Shown: one piece after another, positions 50,221-59,027 of the stretch
Layout of the letters: each line of letters opens with the position of its first letter
How positions within the stretch are numbered: the stretch's first letter is position 1
NCBI GenBank assembly: GCA_043770095.1
Contig: JAYVIR010000092.1
Coordinates: 135,822-199,821 of the forward strand
Direction of reading: 5' to 3'
Length of the DNA stretch: 64,000 nt
From: JBGSUZ01 sp043770095
GTDB taxonomy: Bacteria; Bacillota; Clostridia; Peptostreptococcales; Acidaminobacteraceae
Notes under the pieces: model-generated
Told to the model about the DNA's origin: nothing
Database searches by the model: none
Seen by the model: only the letters and a program-made list of their open reading frames with translations
Translations under genes and position numbers: made by a program

Positions 50221-52029
50221 ATGAAAGGAACAGTTGTATCCATTTGGCTAAGCACGATTGAAAAAGTTTATGGCGTAGATGTCAAGCGTAAGGCAATGTC
50301 TTCTGTCAATTGGCCTGTTGACAAAATGATCAGTCCACTTGACGACATCATCGATAAAGAAATTTTTTCCTTAGTTGAAGAAGTTAGTCGCATTTCAGGC
50401 AAACCATATAAAGAAGTATGGCGTACCATTGGCCAGAATAACGTTGAAAGTTTTTACAAGTGGTTCCCTTCGTATTTTGAGAGGTCTTCACTTAAAAGCT
50501 TCTTGATGATGATGGACACGGTTCATGCTCAACTCACAAAGATGATTAAGGGTGCCACGCCACCAAGACTCATCCCAGAAGAAATTGACGAAAATACCTT
50601 TACAATTACTTACGTTTCCAAAAGAGGGCTTACGGATTATCTTCATGGTCTTTTAGAAGGTTCTGCTAAGCACTTTAATGAAAAAATGGAAATGGAAGTA
50701 CTTGAGAATATCAAAAACTCAGACGGTTCTACAAAGATGACCATGAAAATCAGAACTGAAAAAGGCACTAATTCCAAGAAAAGTTTTAAATTCTCCAAGA
50801 TTTTATCGCTTGGTTTCATTCGAAACATACCAATAAAAATCGCCTTATTCCCTACTATTTTTATTACAATCGCAGCACTCCTTCTTGGCATCGGCTGGAT
50901 CCAAGGTGCTATCTTAGCGGTAATCACCTTTGTTGCAACCATGTTCATTGCCGGTATTACTACCGCACCTGTTGCGCTTGCTATTGAAAACATTACCCAA
51001 CTCGGACAGCTTAATTTTGAAAATGATTTAATCGTTCGAACTGGTGATGACCAAGAACATATTTTTGACGAACTCAATAAAACCAGACACACTTTCAGAA
51101 CAGACTTCTTAATGTTTAAAGGCGGAATAGATGACATTCACAACTTTAATCAAAAATTCTTAGAAGTTTCTAGAAGTCTTAGTGGCGTCGCAAAAATTAT
51201 TTCTGTCAATGTTAAAGAAGTTGCTGAGGGTGCAACCCACCAAGCGGTAGAAACTGAAAAGTCCGTTACCATTCTCAGTGCCAATATGGATGTTCTTCAA
51301 ATGCTTACCAGAGAAGAAGTTCGTCGTAAAGACCAACTTGAAGAAGCAGTTGTGGATATTGGAAAAGCCTTCCATGATTTAGTCGCTGTTACTTCAAAAC
51401 TCAATGACATTAAAACTGACTTTGCTCACGTAAATCAGCAAGGCATTAACATGTCAAACAAGGTCAACGACATTATTCAAATCGTTAGTACTGTTGAAGT
51501 TATTGCAGAACAAACGAACCTTCTTGCGCTTAACGCTTCCATCGAAGCTGCCCGAGCTGGAGAAATGGGTAGAGGTTTCTCAGTTGTTGCAGAAGAAATC
51601 CGCAAACTTGCTGAAGATTCTAAGCATGCTGTTAACACTATTAATTCAAGCCTCAGACAATTTATTTCTGATGTAACGTCTATGTCTACACTGATTTCTT
51701 CTCAATTTAAAGAATTGGAAGATGGCAGTTCAAAACTTGAAGATGTTGCGCAAAGCAATAAAACGGCTACTGATAAAATTTCTGATGTTGCCGATGGCAT
51801 TGTCGAACTTTCTGTCAAATTGGCTGCTGAAACAAATAAAATTGCGTCTGTATTTGAGAATATGCATACACTTGCCGCTATTGCCGAGGAGAACTCTGCT
51901 TCATCTCAAGAGATGAGTGACAATGTTAATGAGTTTACTGCTCAAATTGCATCTTTCACTGAATACATTCACGACATGGAAAAACTTTCTGTAAACCTTC
52001 GCAGTGAACTTAAAAAATATAAAATATAA
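50221..52029 (+). CDS. H-NOX chemoreceptor (heme gas sensor fused to MCP)
   Basis: About 602 residues. Residues 1-190 are a heme nitric oxide/oxygen-binding (H-NOX) domain starting MKGTVVSIWLSTIEKVYG. The heme ligand is His102 in MMMDTVHAQLTK, and the propionate-binding YxSxR motif is present as YVSKR (131-135). Two membrane helices (about 205-255) and a methyl-accepting signalling domain follow (QTNLLALNASIEAARAGE, GFSVVAEEIRKLAED). Relative to Thermoanaerobacter H-NOX, as I recall it, the domain aligns without gaps for 140 residues and keeps Trp9, Asn74 and Tyr140, which stabilise bound O2. I predict an oxygen taxis receptor. The frame opens at 50209, but AGAGGTGAT favours ATG at 50221. Confidence 0.92.
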   Translation: MKGTVVSIWLSTIEKVYGVDVKRKAMSSVNWPVDKMISPLDDIIDKEIFSLVEEVSRISGKPYKEVWRTIGQNNVESFYKWFPSYFERSSLKSFLMMMDTVHAQLTKMIKGATPPRLIPEEIDENTFTITYVSKRGLTDYLHGLLEGSAKHFNEKMEMEVLENIKNSDGSTKMTMKIRTEKGTNSKKSFKFSKILSLGFIRNIPIKIALFPTIFITIAALLLGIGWIQGAILAVITFVATMFIAGITTAPVALAIENITQLGQLNFENDLIVRTGDDQEHIFDELNKTRHTFRTDFLMFKGGIDDIHNFNQKFLEVSRSLSGVAKIISVNVKEVAEGATHQAVETEKSVTILSANMDVLQMLTREEVRRKDQLEEAVVDIGKAFHDLVAVTSKLNDIKTDFAHVNQQGINMSNKVNDIIQIVSTVEVIAEQTNLLALNASIEAARAGEMGRGFSVVAEEIRKLAEDSKHAVNTINSSLRQFISDVTSMSTLISSQFKELEDGSSKLEDVAQSNKTATDKISDVADGIVELSVKLAAETNKIASVFENMHTLAAIAEENSASSQEMSDNVNEFTAQIASFTEYIHDMEKLSVNLRSELKKYKI

Positions 52030-52037
52030 TCAAAAGT

Positions 52038-52070
52038 ATAGGCGGTTTCTCTTGAGAAACCGCCTATTTT
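52038..52070 (+). terminator. Terminator of the H-NOX chemoreceptor gene
   Basis: ATAGGCGGTTTCTC pairs perfectly with GAGAAACCGCCTAT, loop TT, followed by TTT. Confidence 0.9.
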
Positions 52071-52101
52071 GTCTAAATTATAATTATAAGGATGTGCACT
52101 C

Positions 52102-52707
52102 ATGATTCACTATTTATTACAAGGTCTCTTAGTTGGTTTAGCCTATGTAGCGCCAATCGGCATGCAAAACGCTTATGTCATTAATGCTTCGGCAAAATGC
52201 AGCAAATCCAGAGCGCTACAAATTGCGCTGATTACCATATTGTTTGACATAGGACTTGCAGTGGCGTGCTTTTTCGGCGTAGGACTCCTTCTAAGCTATT
52301 TCCCTGTCCTTAAACAATTCATTATGGGCTTTGGCAGTTTAGCTGTTCTCTATATTGGCGTCTCACTGATCAGATCGACCAGCACAGGCATAGCCGAAAC
52401 CGAAGTCAACCCTTCCCTACTCGCGACTTGCCTCACTGTATTTATGGTCACTTGGCTCAATCCTCAGGCGATTATTGACGGTACCCTTTTACTTAGCGGA
52501 TTTCGAGCAACCCTAATTGGTGCTTCAAGCTATTGGTTTATCTCAGGTGTTGCACTCTCTTCTGCCATTTGGTTTATCGGACTTTCTACATTAGTCAACC
52601 GACTTAGGCATCTGATGACGCCAAAAGTTTTAACCAATATCAACCGACTATGTGGCATTGTTATTATATTTTTCGGTATTAAAATAGGCATGCAACTATT
52701 TGTATAA
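52102..52707 (+). CDS. LysE/ArgO-type amino acid exporter
   Basis: 201 residues, six membrane helices. LysE marks: GLLVGLAYVAPIGMQNAYVINASAKCS near the N-terminus, TWLNPQAIIDGTLLLSG in the middle. Probably exports basic amino acids. It is followed after 14 bases by the hybrid-kinase remnant, whose 5' end is missing, so the LysE gene may sit at a deletion junction. Its own stop and start look normal. Confidence 0.9.
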   Translation: MIHYLLQGLLVGLAYVAPIGMQNAYVINASAKCSKSRALQIALITILFDIGLAVACFFGVGLLLSYFPVLKQFIMGFGSLAVLYIGVSLIRSTSTGIAETEVNPSLLATCLTVFMVTWLNPQAIIDGTLLLSGFRATLIGASSYWFISGVALSSAIWFIGLSTLVNRLRHLMTPKVLTNINRLCGIVIIFFGIKIGMQLFV

Positions 52708-52724
52708 AATTTACAAATAAAGAG

Positions 52725-53811
52725 TTGGCTTTTCAAAATAACGAAAAAGAAAAGCGCGCGGCTGAACTGGCAATTACTAAAGAAAAAGCAGAAGCCGCAA
52801 ATATTACCAAAAGTCAATTTCTCTCTAATATGGCTTACGAAATCAGAACGCCTTTAAACGCAATTATGGGTACAATGCAACTTTTAGATATGACCGACCT
52901 TTCAGAAGAACAACAGGATCTAATTCATATTTCTAAAACAGCTTCTGACGCTCTTTTAATAGTCATCAATGGCATTCATGATTATTCAAAGTTAGAAGCC
53001 GGTCAACTAAAGCTTGAAAGAGTTCCTTTTTTTTTAAAAGATGTATTAGCCGATACTGAGAAACTATTTCATCTTTCATTGTCCGAAAAGAAAATATTGT
53101 TCAGTACATTTATTGGTTCTGAAGTGCCCAATATTCTAATTGGTGATTCCTTTCGGTTGCGCCAAATTATTTCCAATTTGTTAGGCAATGCTACAAAATT
53201 TATAAAATATGTTCAAATCACTCATTCTGCTAATCTTAAAGAAAAATCTATTTCAAATATAACTAAACTTCACTTTTCAGTCGAAGATACCGTCATCGGT
53301 ATTTCACCAGAGAAATTCAATCTTCTCTTTAAATCTTTCAGCAAAGTTGACAGTTCAAATACACGCCAATATGGTGGCACTGGCTTAGGACTTGCAATAT
53401 GCAAAGGGCTCATCGAACAAATGAACGGTGATATTTGGCTAAAAAGCAGTGTAGGCCAAGGTAGTAATTTTCATTTCACCTGTTCTTTTGAACTACCTAG
53501 CAATCTAACTGCTACTAAGAAATTAAGTGCTATTTCAACAAAATATACAAGCAGTAAATCTGCTAAAATTCTTCTCGTTGAAGATGACATAATGAATAGT
53601 AAGGTGATTTCTAGATACATAAACAAACGTGGTTAGGAAGTTGTCAGTGTCGAAAATGGAAACTGACTACGTCACTCCTATCATTGCAATGACTGCTCAT
53701 GTCTTGCAAGAAGACCGTGAGAAATGTATTGCTATTGGTATGGATGATCATTTAGCAAAACCGATTGATTTCAAAGAACTGGGTAGCATGATACAAAAAT
53801 GGCTTAAATAA
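52725..53811 (+). pseudogene. Hybrid histidine kinase remnant
   Basis: Three kinds of damage. (1) The 5' sensor half is gone: the frame opens in mid-linker (ELAFQNNEKEKRAAEL) with no proper start. (2) Key residues are changed: the phospho-acceptor His is Tyr (NMAYEIRTPLN) and the ATP-binding DTGIGIS reads DTVIGIS. (3) The receiver domain begins (ILLVEDDIMNSKVISRYINKRG), hits TAG, shifts frame, and resumes only at TPIIAMTAHVLQEDREKC...HLAKPIDF; the middle with the phospho-acceptor Asp is deleted. The remainder aligns well to the intact hybrid kinase at 15467-17800. Not functional. Confidence 0.88.
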
Positions 53812-53849
53812 AAACCGAAGTTTCTTACCTGAACCAACCCATTAAACTC

Positions 53850-53887
53850 GAAAGCCCCTACAAGAATTTATTCCTGTAAGGGCTTTC
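53850..53887. other. Hairpin between the kinase remnant and the small Cys-rich gene
   Basis: GAAAGCCCCTACA pairs with TGTAAGGGCTTTC with one mismatch. Neither strand has a good T-run; it may still end the small convergent gene at 53911. Confidence 0.5.
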
Positions 53888-53910
53888 ATTGCTGCGCTTC
53901 AATCATAAGA

Positions 53911-54069
53911 TTAGCACTCCATATTTTCTAAGTTATAGATTTCCATGTATTCATTATCAATTTCAACGTTGCACTGGTCGCATACACCAATTACATTTAA
54001 CATTTTTTGATCTCCGCATCTTGAACAACATGCCTCTGAAACATTTACAGCAAAAATATTTTTTTCCAT
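53911..54069 (-). CDS. Small Cys-rich protein, 52 residues
   Basis: Short ORF with strong support: GCGGAGG six bases before ATG, and a consensus promoter further up (54122-54150). The product has MEKNIFAVNVSE, then ACCSRCGDQ, then GVCDQCNVE, and ends in NMEC. Two CxxC pairs (residues about 15/18 and 30/33) could bind zinc as a small ribbon, with a Glu/Tyr/Asn-rich acidic tail. No membrane part. Not a family I can name. It could be a zinc-binding regulator or a redox peptide. Confidence 0.75.
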   Translation of the reverse strand: MEKNIFAVNVSEACCSRCGDQKMLNVIGVCDQCNVEIDNEYMEIYNLENMEC

Positions 54070-54121
54070 ATTCAACCTCCGCACTTTGTATTATTGTATA
54101 CAATCATTTAAGTATATGACG

Positions 54122-54150
54122 ATTATACAATAGGAACTTGCAATTATCAA
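54122..54150 (-). promoter_or_regulatory. Promoter of the small Cys-rich protein gene
   Basis: On the minus strand TTGATA (54145-54150), a 17-base spacer and TATAAT (54122-54127), followed by about 50 bases of leader. Confidence 0.75.
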
Positions 54151-54172
54151 TAGAAAACAAACAATTACTTTC

Positions 54173-54228
54173 AAAAAAATATAGTTGCCACTCAACTTGC
54201 ATTTTGAGTATGGCAACTATATTTTTTT
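54173..54228. terminator. Strong bidirectional terminator
   Basis: AAAAAAATATAGTTGCCA (54173-54190) pairs with TGGCAACTATATTTTTTT (54211-54228), with an inner CTCAA/TTGAG stem. It ends the methyltransferase gene on the minus strand. Confidence 0.85.
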
Positions 54229-54240
54229 GCATGAAAACCT

Positions 54241-54966
54241 TCACTTTACAGTCAATGTAACCAATGCTGGACTCTCAATAGAAAAGGGAACTTTATTGAA
54301 ATCTCCGTAAAAATCGATGTGTTCAAACCCAATTTTAATGAAAGATTGTTCCAAATCATTCTTCAAAATTGGTAGCAGCTGCGTTTCAGCAGTCCATGTT
54401 TGCTTCTGTCCACTCTCGCCAACCGTTAATGCGCCCACAAATCTAATGTGCCCTTCTTCGTGATGGTATCTTCTAAAGAAGCTAAGCACTGGGTATTCCC
54501 TAACAATCTCTGGCAACGACTGAACCAGATTTTTCAAAATCCGATCATAGTTGACCGACTGGATGACAAGCTTGCCTCCAGAGTTAAGCCGCGCATAACA
54601 CGCGCTTAAAAATGAATCTACCTCATCCAAATTTTCCAAATGCACAATTGTATTGCCAATGCAGTAGATTAGATCGTAAGTCTCCGTCATGGAAGCCACT
54701 GCTCTTATATCTGCCACTTGGCAATCTAACTTATAAGGTTTGTCTTTTATTTTATGCGCCAAGATTTCAATCATGGCCTCGTCTAAATCAATCGCAGTCA
54801 CTTCATGACCTTGTTCTGCCAAAGCAATCGCATAGCCTCCAGTTGCACACCCCAAATCTAATATTTTACTTGGCTTTTCCAGCTGTTTTAGCAAAAATGA
54901 AATTTGTGCCTTTGATGGCGGAAATAAGTCGTCGTAATAATGTCCAATCATCTGATAAAAATCCAT
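54241..54966 (-). CDS. Class I SAM-dependent methyltransferase
   Basis: 241 residues. SAM-binding motif I is ILDLGCATGGYAIALAEQGHEVTAIDLDEAMI (split by family position, residues about 36-67), with later CQVADIRA and YCIGNTIVHL. Methyltransferase_25-like fold. The acceptor substrate cannot be read. Own ribosome binding site ATGGAGG. It is divergent from the polysaccharide operon. Confidence 0.85.
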   Translation of the reverse strand: MDFYQMIGHYYDDLFPPSKAQISFLLKQLEKPSKILDLGCATGGYAIALAEQGHEVTAIDLDEAMIEILAHKIKDKPYKLDCQVADIRAVASMTETYDLIYCIGNTIVHLENLDEVDSFLSACYARLNSGGKLVIQSVNYDRILKNLVQSLPEIVREYPVLSFFRRYHHEEGHIRFVGALTVGESGQKQTWTAETQLLPILKNDLEQSFIKIGFEHIDFYGDFNKVPFSIESPALVTLTVK

Positions 54967-54985
54967 ACAATTACCTCCATATTAT

Positions 54986-55014
54986 TTTACAAGCTTATAA
55001 AATCATTATATAAT
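54986..55014 (+). promoter_or_regulatory. Promoter of the surface polysaccharide operon
   Basis: TTTACA (54986-54991), a 17-base spacer and TATAAT (55009-55014), about 40 bases before the flippase start. Confidence 0.75.
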
Positions 55015-55052
55015 GAGTGGTACGGTAAAATCTATAGAAATTAGGTGTTTGA

Positions 55053-56513
55053 ATGTCCTCAAAAGAAATAAAAAAGGATTTAATGATTTATTTACCCGCA
55101 AAAATTATTGAAGCCATACTTGGAATGGTCGCCATTTCCGTTTACACTAGGTTGCTCGGCGCAGAAGGTTATGGACAAGTACAAGGCGTTACCGTTGGCA
55201 TCACTGTCTGTTACACGTTCTTTTCCGTTTGGGTCTATCATGCTGCCTATCGTTTTTTATCTGAGCAAAAGACGGCTCAAGAAGAAGAACGCTACCTGAC
55301 AACGCTGTTTGGACTCATTTTTGCAACACAGCTTGTTGCCGCCATCGGTTTGTACTTTAGTAAGCTGGTCATGCACAGTTCCATTCACATGGGATTCTAC
55401 ATGCTGCTCTATCTGGCTTACAGCGTCATGTTCGTCCTTACGGCAATCATCATTGCCAAACGAAAAGTTGTTTTGACAGCGATTGTATCCGTTCTTTCAA
55501 CGCTAGCCAAATTACTTTTAATGATACTGTTGTATCACACCATTATGCCTGATTTCCAATCGGTGTTATGGTCGCAAATGTTCATTGATTTTATAACGGT
55601 TATCGTCTACTACTTAAATGTAGGCATGAAAATTAATCTGAAAAGTTTTGACACTGCGCTTGCGAAAAAATTTCTAAAGTACGCCTATCCCCTTGTGGGT
55701 TTAAGTTTGGCCATTAGCGTACTGAATTTATCCGATCGCTATATCATTCCTTATTTAACCGATTTAAAATCACTTGGCTATTATACCGGTAATTACTCCA
55801 TCCCATCGGCGGCTTTTACCATGATCATGTTTGCCATTATGAGAAGTATTTACCCAAATATCCTCGCGGCATACAATAACGGTCGCAAAGAAGAAGCCAA
55901 TCACCTTTTGGACTATGGGACAAGACTTTACTTATTGATTGCCCTGCCTTCGGCAATGGGGCTCAGCATTTTAAGCAAACCCATTTCTAAGCTTATTTTG
56001 GGCGCAGGTTTCGATCAGTATTCGAACATCATCATTTGGGTTTCATGGGGCATGCTTTTCTATGGTTTATCGGAGTACTTGATTAAACCGCTGGAGCTTA
56101 CCCGCAAAACAAATAGCGCATTCCTTATGGGCAGCATCGCAGGCGTGGTTAACATCGGCTTAAACTTCATGTTCATACCAATATTGGGCTTTGAATTTGC
56201 CGCCATCTCCACTTGTTTTGCCTATTTTATTTATTGCTGCATCGCCTTTTATACAGGAAGAAGTTTAATCAAAATAACCTATGATTTTAAGTCAATTTCT
56301 GGAATTGTCTTGTCCACTCTCATTATGGGCGTTTCCGGATATTATTTGAAACAAATTGGTGACAATGTTTCTGTTTTATTTTTAACAATTATTTTTTGTG
56401 TTATTATTTATTTTATCATCATCTACATGACAGGCGCCTTTAAAGAAGATTTCAATGTACTGGCTAAGAAAATTGGAGGAAAATTAAATGACCGATTACA
56501 AAAAAGATCTTAA
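55053..56513 (+). CDS. Polysaccharide flippase, Wzx/MOP type
   Basis: 486 residues with about 14 membrane helices. N-terminal LPAKIIEAILGMVAISVYTRLLGAEGYGQ is typical of Wzx/RfbX-type flippases, which move lipid-linked repeat units across the membrane. First gene of an operon; its end overlaps the next gene by 26 bases. Confidence 0.9.
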   Translation: MSSKEIKKDLMIYLPAKIIEAILGMVAISVYTRLLGAEGYGQVQGVTVGITVCYTFFSVWVYHAAYRFLSEQKTAQEEERYLTTLFGLIFATQLVAAIGLYFSKLVMHSSIHMGFYMLLYLAYSVMFVLTAIIIAKRKVVLTAIVSVLSTLAKLLLMILLYHTIMPDFQSVLWSQMFIDFITVIVYYLNVGMKINLKSFDTALAKKFLKYAYPLVGLSLAISVLNLSDRYIIPYLTDLKSLGYYTGNYSIPSAAFTMIMFAIMRSIYPNILAAYNNGRKEEANHLLDYGTRLYLLIALPSAMGLSILSKPISKLILGAGFDQYSNIIIWVSWGMLFYGLSEYLIKPLELTRKTNSAFLMGSIAGVVNIGLNFMFIPILGFEFAAISTCFAYFIYCCIAFYTGRSLIKITYDFKSISGIVLSTLIMGVSGYYLKQIGDNVSVLFLTIIFCVIIYFIIIYMTGAFKEDFNVLAKKIGGKLNDRLQKRS

Positions 56514-57756
56514 AATTGCTGTTCTTGGACTTGGATACATCGGATTACCAACAGCAGCTATGTTTGCAAGCCGCGGGGTTCATGTATTAGGGTATGATGT
56601 GAACGAGTCCGTTGTGACATCGCTTAATAAAGGTGAAATCACAATTGAAGAGCCTTTTCTTGATGACTTAGTCAGACAAGTTGTTTCTAGCGGCAGACTT
56701 AAAGCCTCAACCGTTCTTGAAGAGTGCGATGTTTTTATCATCGCTGTTCCAACGCCTATCAAAAAAGACAAGGGTGCGGATATGAGCTATGTGGCTAGCG
56801 CTACAGAAGCCATTGTTCCTTTTTTAAGAAAAGGGAATATTGTCATTTTAGAATCCACTTCACCTCCTGGCTCAACAGAAGACATCATCGTGCCAATTCT
56901 TAAAAAATCTAATCTTAATATTGGCGAAGATGTATTTGTTGCGCACTCACCTGAGCGTGTAATCCCAGGCAGAATCTTAATCGAACTGGTTGAAAACGAT
57001 CGAATTGTGGGCGGTATCAACGACGCTTCTACAAAAGCCGTTAAGAAATTATACGAGATTTTTGTTAAAGGCGAAATTTTTAAAACCGATTCTAAAACAG
57101 CTGAAATGTGCAAATTAATGGAAAATACATTCAGAGATGTTAATATAGCACTTGCCAATGAACTTGCTAAATTATGTGAGAACATGGGCATCAACGCTTG
57201 GGAGGTCATTGAACTTTCAAATAAACACCCTCGCGTAAACTTGCATCAGCCTGGTCCTGGTGTTGGTGGACATTGCCTTGCGGTGGACCCATGGTTTATT
57301 GTTGAAAAAGACCCAGCAGCGCAAATCATCAAACTCTCTAGAGAAACAAATGACAGCATGCCTGAACATGTCATGCATAGAATTCAAAGAATTTTACCAG
57401 ATGGTCAAGGGAAAGTTGCCATCTTAGGTTTAACCTATAAACCAAACATTGACGACATGCGTGAAAGCCCGCTTGTTGACCTTGTCAACGAACTTAAAGC
57501 ACATACTAAATATACACTCTCACTCCACGATCCTTATGCGCCACAAAATGGCGAACTGGTTGAAGATGTTTATGAAGCGGTTACGGGTGCTGATTTAATG
57601 GTACTCGGCGTTCATCATGACCGTTTTAAAGACCTCGATTTTGAAAAAGTGGCTTCACTCATGAAAACAAAGCGCATTTTTGACACTCGAAATGTTTTAG
57701 ACCACAAAGCACTCGAAGCACTCGGTTTTGAAGTCACATTGCTTGGACGTGCATAA
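56488..57756 (+). CDS. wecC: UDP-N-acetyl-D-mannosamine dehydrogenase
   Basis: 422 residues. UDP-sugar dehydrogenase with Rossmann motif IAVLGLGYIGLPTAAMFASRG, GYDVN, VPTPIKKDKGADMSYV, STSPPGSTE, the catalytic Lys/Asn region AEMCKLMENTFRDVNIALANE, and the catalytic Cys in GVGGHCLAVDPWF. The GGHCLAVDPWF form is typical of UDP-ManNAc dehydrogenases (WecC/MnaB), giving UDP-ManNAcA. GGAGG ribosome binding site inside the flippase gene. An epimerase to make UDP-ManNAc is not in the window. Confidence 0.9.
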   Translation: MTDYKKDLKIAVLGLGYIGLPTAAMFASRGVHVLGYDVNESVVTSLNKGEITIEEPFLDDLVRQVVSSGRLKASTVLEECDVFIIAVPTPIKKDKGADMSYVASATEAIVPFLRKGNIVILESTSPPGSTEDIIVPILKKSNLNIGEDVFVAHSPERVIPGRILIELVENDRIVGGINDASTKAVKKLYEIFVKGEIFKTDSKTAEMCKLMENTFRDVNIALANELAKLCENMGINAWEVIELSNKHPRVNLHQPGPGVGGHCLAVDPWFIVEKDPAAQIIKLSRETNDSMPEHVMHRIQRILPDGQGKVAILGLTYKPNIDDMRESPLVDLVNELKAHTKYTLSLHDPYAPQNGELVEDVYEAVTGADLMVLGVHHDRFKDLDFEKVASLMKTKRIFDTRNVLDHKALEALGFEVTLLGRA

Positions 57757-57758
57757 AC

Positions 57759-59027
57759 ATGGAAAAAGTATTAATCATCGCGAATGAATTTCCACCGATG
57801 GGTGGTGCCGGTGTTCAGAGGAGCATTAAATTTACCAAATATCTTCCTGAATTCGGTTTCAAGCCCATCATTATAACGAAAGACTATAAAGGGACTTTGA
57901 TTGATAAGTCCCTTCTTGTCGACTTGCCCGCCGACTTAGAAATTCATCGGCTGAAAAGCTATGATTTGGTCAATTGGAAAGGCCCGTTCAAACTCCCAAT
58001 GAAATTTGTTGGGTTAAAATTGGTTTCGCCTGACCCAGAATATTTTTGGTATTTGCTCAATCGAAAGAAAGTATCCAACTTGATTGCAGAACAAGACATT
58101 AAAATCGTTTATACCACTTCATTCCCTTATAGCAGTCATTTAATGGGGCTCTATTTAAAGAAACAGCACCCACATATCAGATGGGTCGTGGATTTTAGAG
58201 ATGAATGGACAAATAACCCTTACCATTTAGACAGCGTCTTCATGCAATTAAGGCTTGGCGGCGAAAAGAAAAAAGAATATGCGGTAACCTCCAACTGTGA
58301 TTATTTGGTGACCAATACACCGTTTATGCTGAGTAACTTTGTGAGAGACAATCCAAAACTAAAAGGTCGTTCTACTTTCATTCCTAATGGTTATGACAGT
58401 GACGACTTTGATGGTCTTGAAACCGTTAAGGCAGATTCAGAAAAATTTGTCATCACCTATACGGGTTCACTCTATGGCAGAAGAAATTTAAATGAATTTC
58501 TTGAGGGCTTAAGCGCTGCCATCAAAAAAGGACACATCCTTAAAAAAGATTTAGAAATACGAGTGGTTGGCAATATCTATGAACGCGTTCTAAATGACTA
58601 TGCCATTCAATTCAATTTGGAAGGCGTTATGAAGCAATATGGTTATTTACCGCATCGTGACAGTATTGCCATGCTTAAAAAATCGCAAATTTTATTATTG
58701 GTGATTGGCTCCGGAAAAGGATCTGAAAACTTCTACACAGGAAAAATATTTGAATATATCAACGTGGATCGACCTATTTTAGCACTTGTACCGCCTCATG
58801 GCGCAGCTGCGCAGGTAATTGAACAAACGCATACAGGCAGTGTCGTTGACACCGATGACATTGACGGTATTGAAGCCCAATTGATCCGTTATTACGACGC
58901 ATGGAAAAATGGTGGCATCCCTCACGAACCTCTTTGGGACGAAGTTCAATCTTATAGCCGCAAAAAACAAACGGAGCAATTGTCTAAAATATTTCAAGGA
59001 ATCCATCCAGGAGAACAATTATGTTAA
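57759..59027 (+). CDS. Glycosyltransferase family 4-like enzyme
   Basis: 422 residues. N-terminal ANEFPPMGGAGVQRSIKFTKYLPEFGFKP, a central VDFRDEWTNNP, and C-terminal donor domain with FVITYTGSLYGRRNL, YGYLPHRDSI and FYTGKIFEYINVDRP. GT-B fold, probably adds a sugar to the lipid-linked unit in the cytoplasm. It overlaps the next gene by seven bases. Confidence 0.87.
   Translation: MEKVLIIANEFPPMGGAGVQRSIKFTKYLPEFGFKPIIITKDYKGTLIDKSLLVDLPADLEIHRLKSYDLVNWKGPFKLPMKFVGLKLVSPDPEYFWYLLNRKKVSNLIAEQDIKIVYTTSFPYSSHLMGLYLKKQHPHIRWVVDFRDEWTNNPYHLDSVFMQLRLGGEKKKEYAVTSNCDYLVTNTPFMLSNFVRDNPKLKGRSTFIPNGYDSDDFDGLETVKADSEKFVITYTGSLYGRRNLNEFLEGLSAAIKKGHILKKDLEIRVVGNIYERVLNDYAIQFNLEGVMKQYGYLPHRDSIAMLKKSQILLLVIGSGKGSENFYTGKIFEYINVDRPILALVPPHGAAAQVIEQTHTGSVVDTDDIDGIEAQLIRYYDAWKNGGIPHEPLWDEVQSYSRKKQTEQLSKIFQGIHPGEQLC

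Noticed and set aside
50643..51137. Minus-strand ORF of 164 codons
   Set aside because: Antisense to the H-NOX chemoreceptor, Ser-rich shadow with no start signal.
54122..54228. Miniature mobile element suggested by the strong palindrome
   Set aside because: The palindrome has A/T runs on both sides and lies at a gene end; a bidirectional terminator is the simpler reading, and no target duplication is seen.
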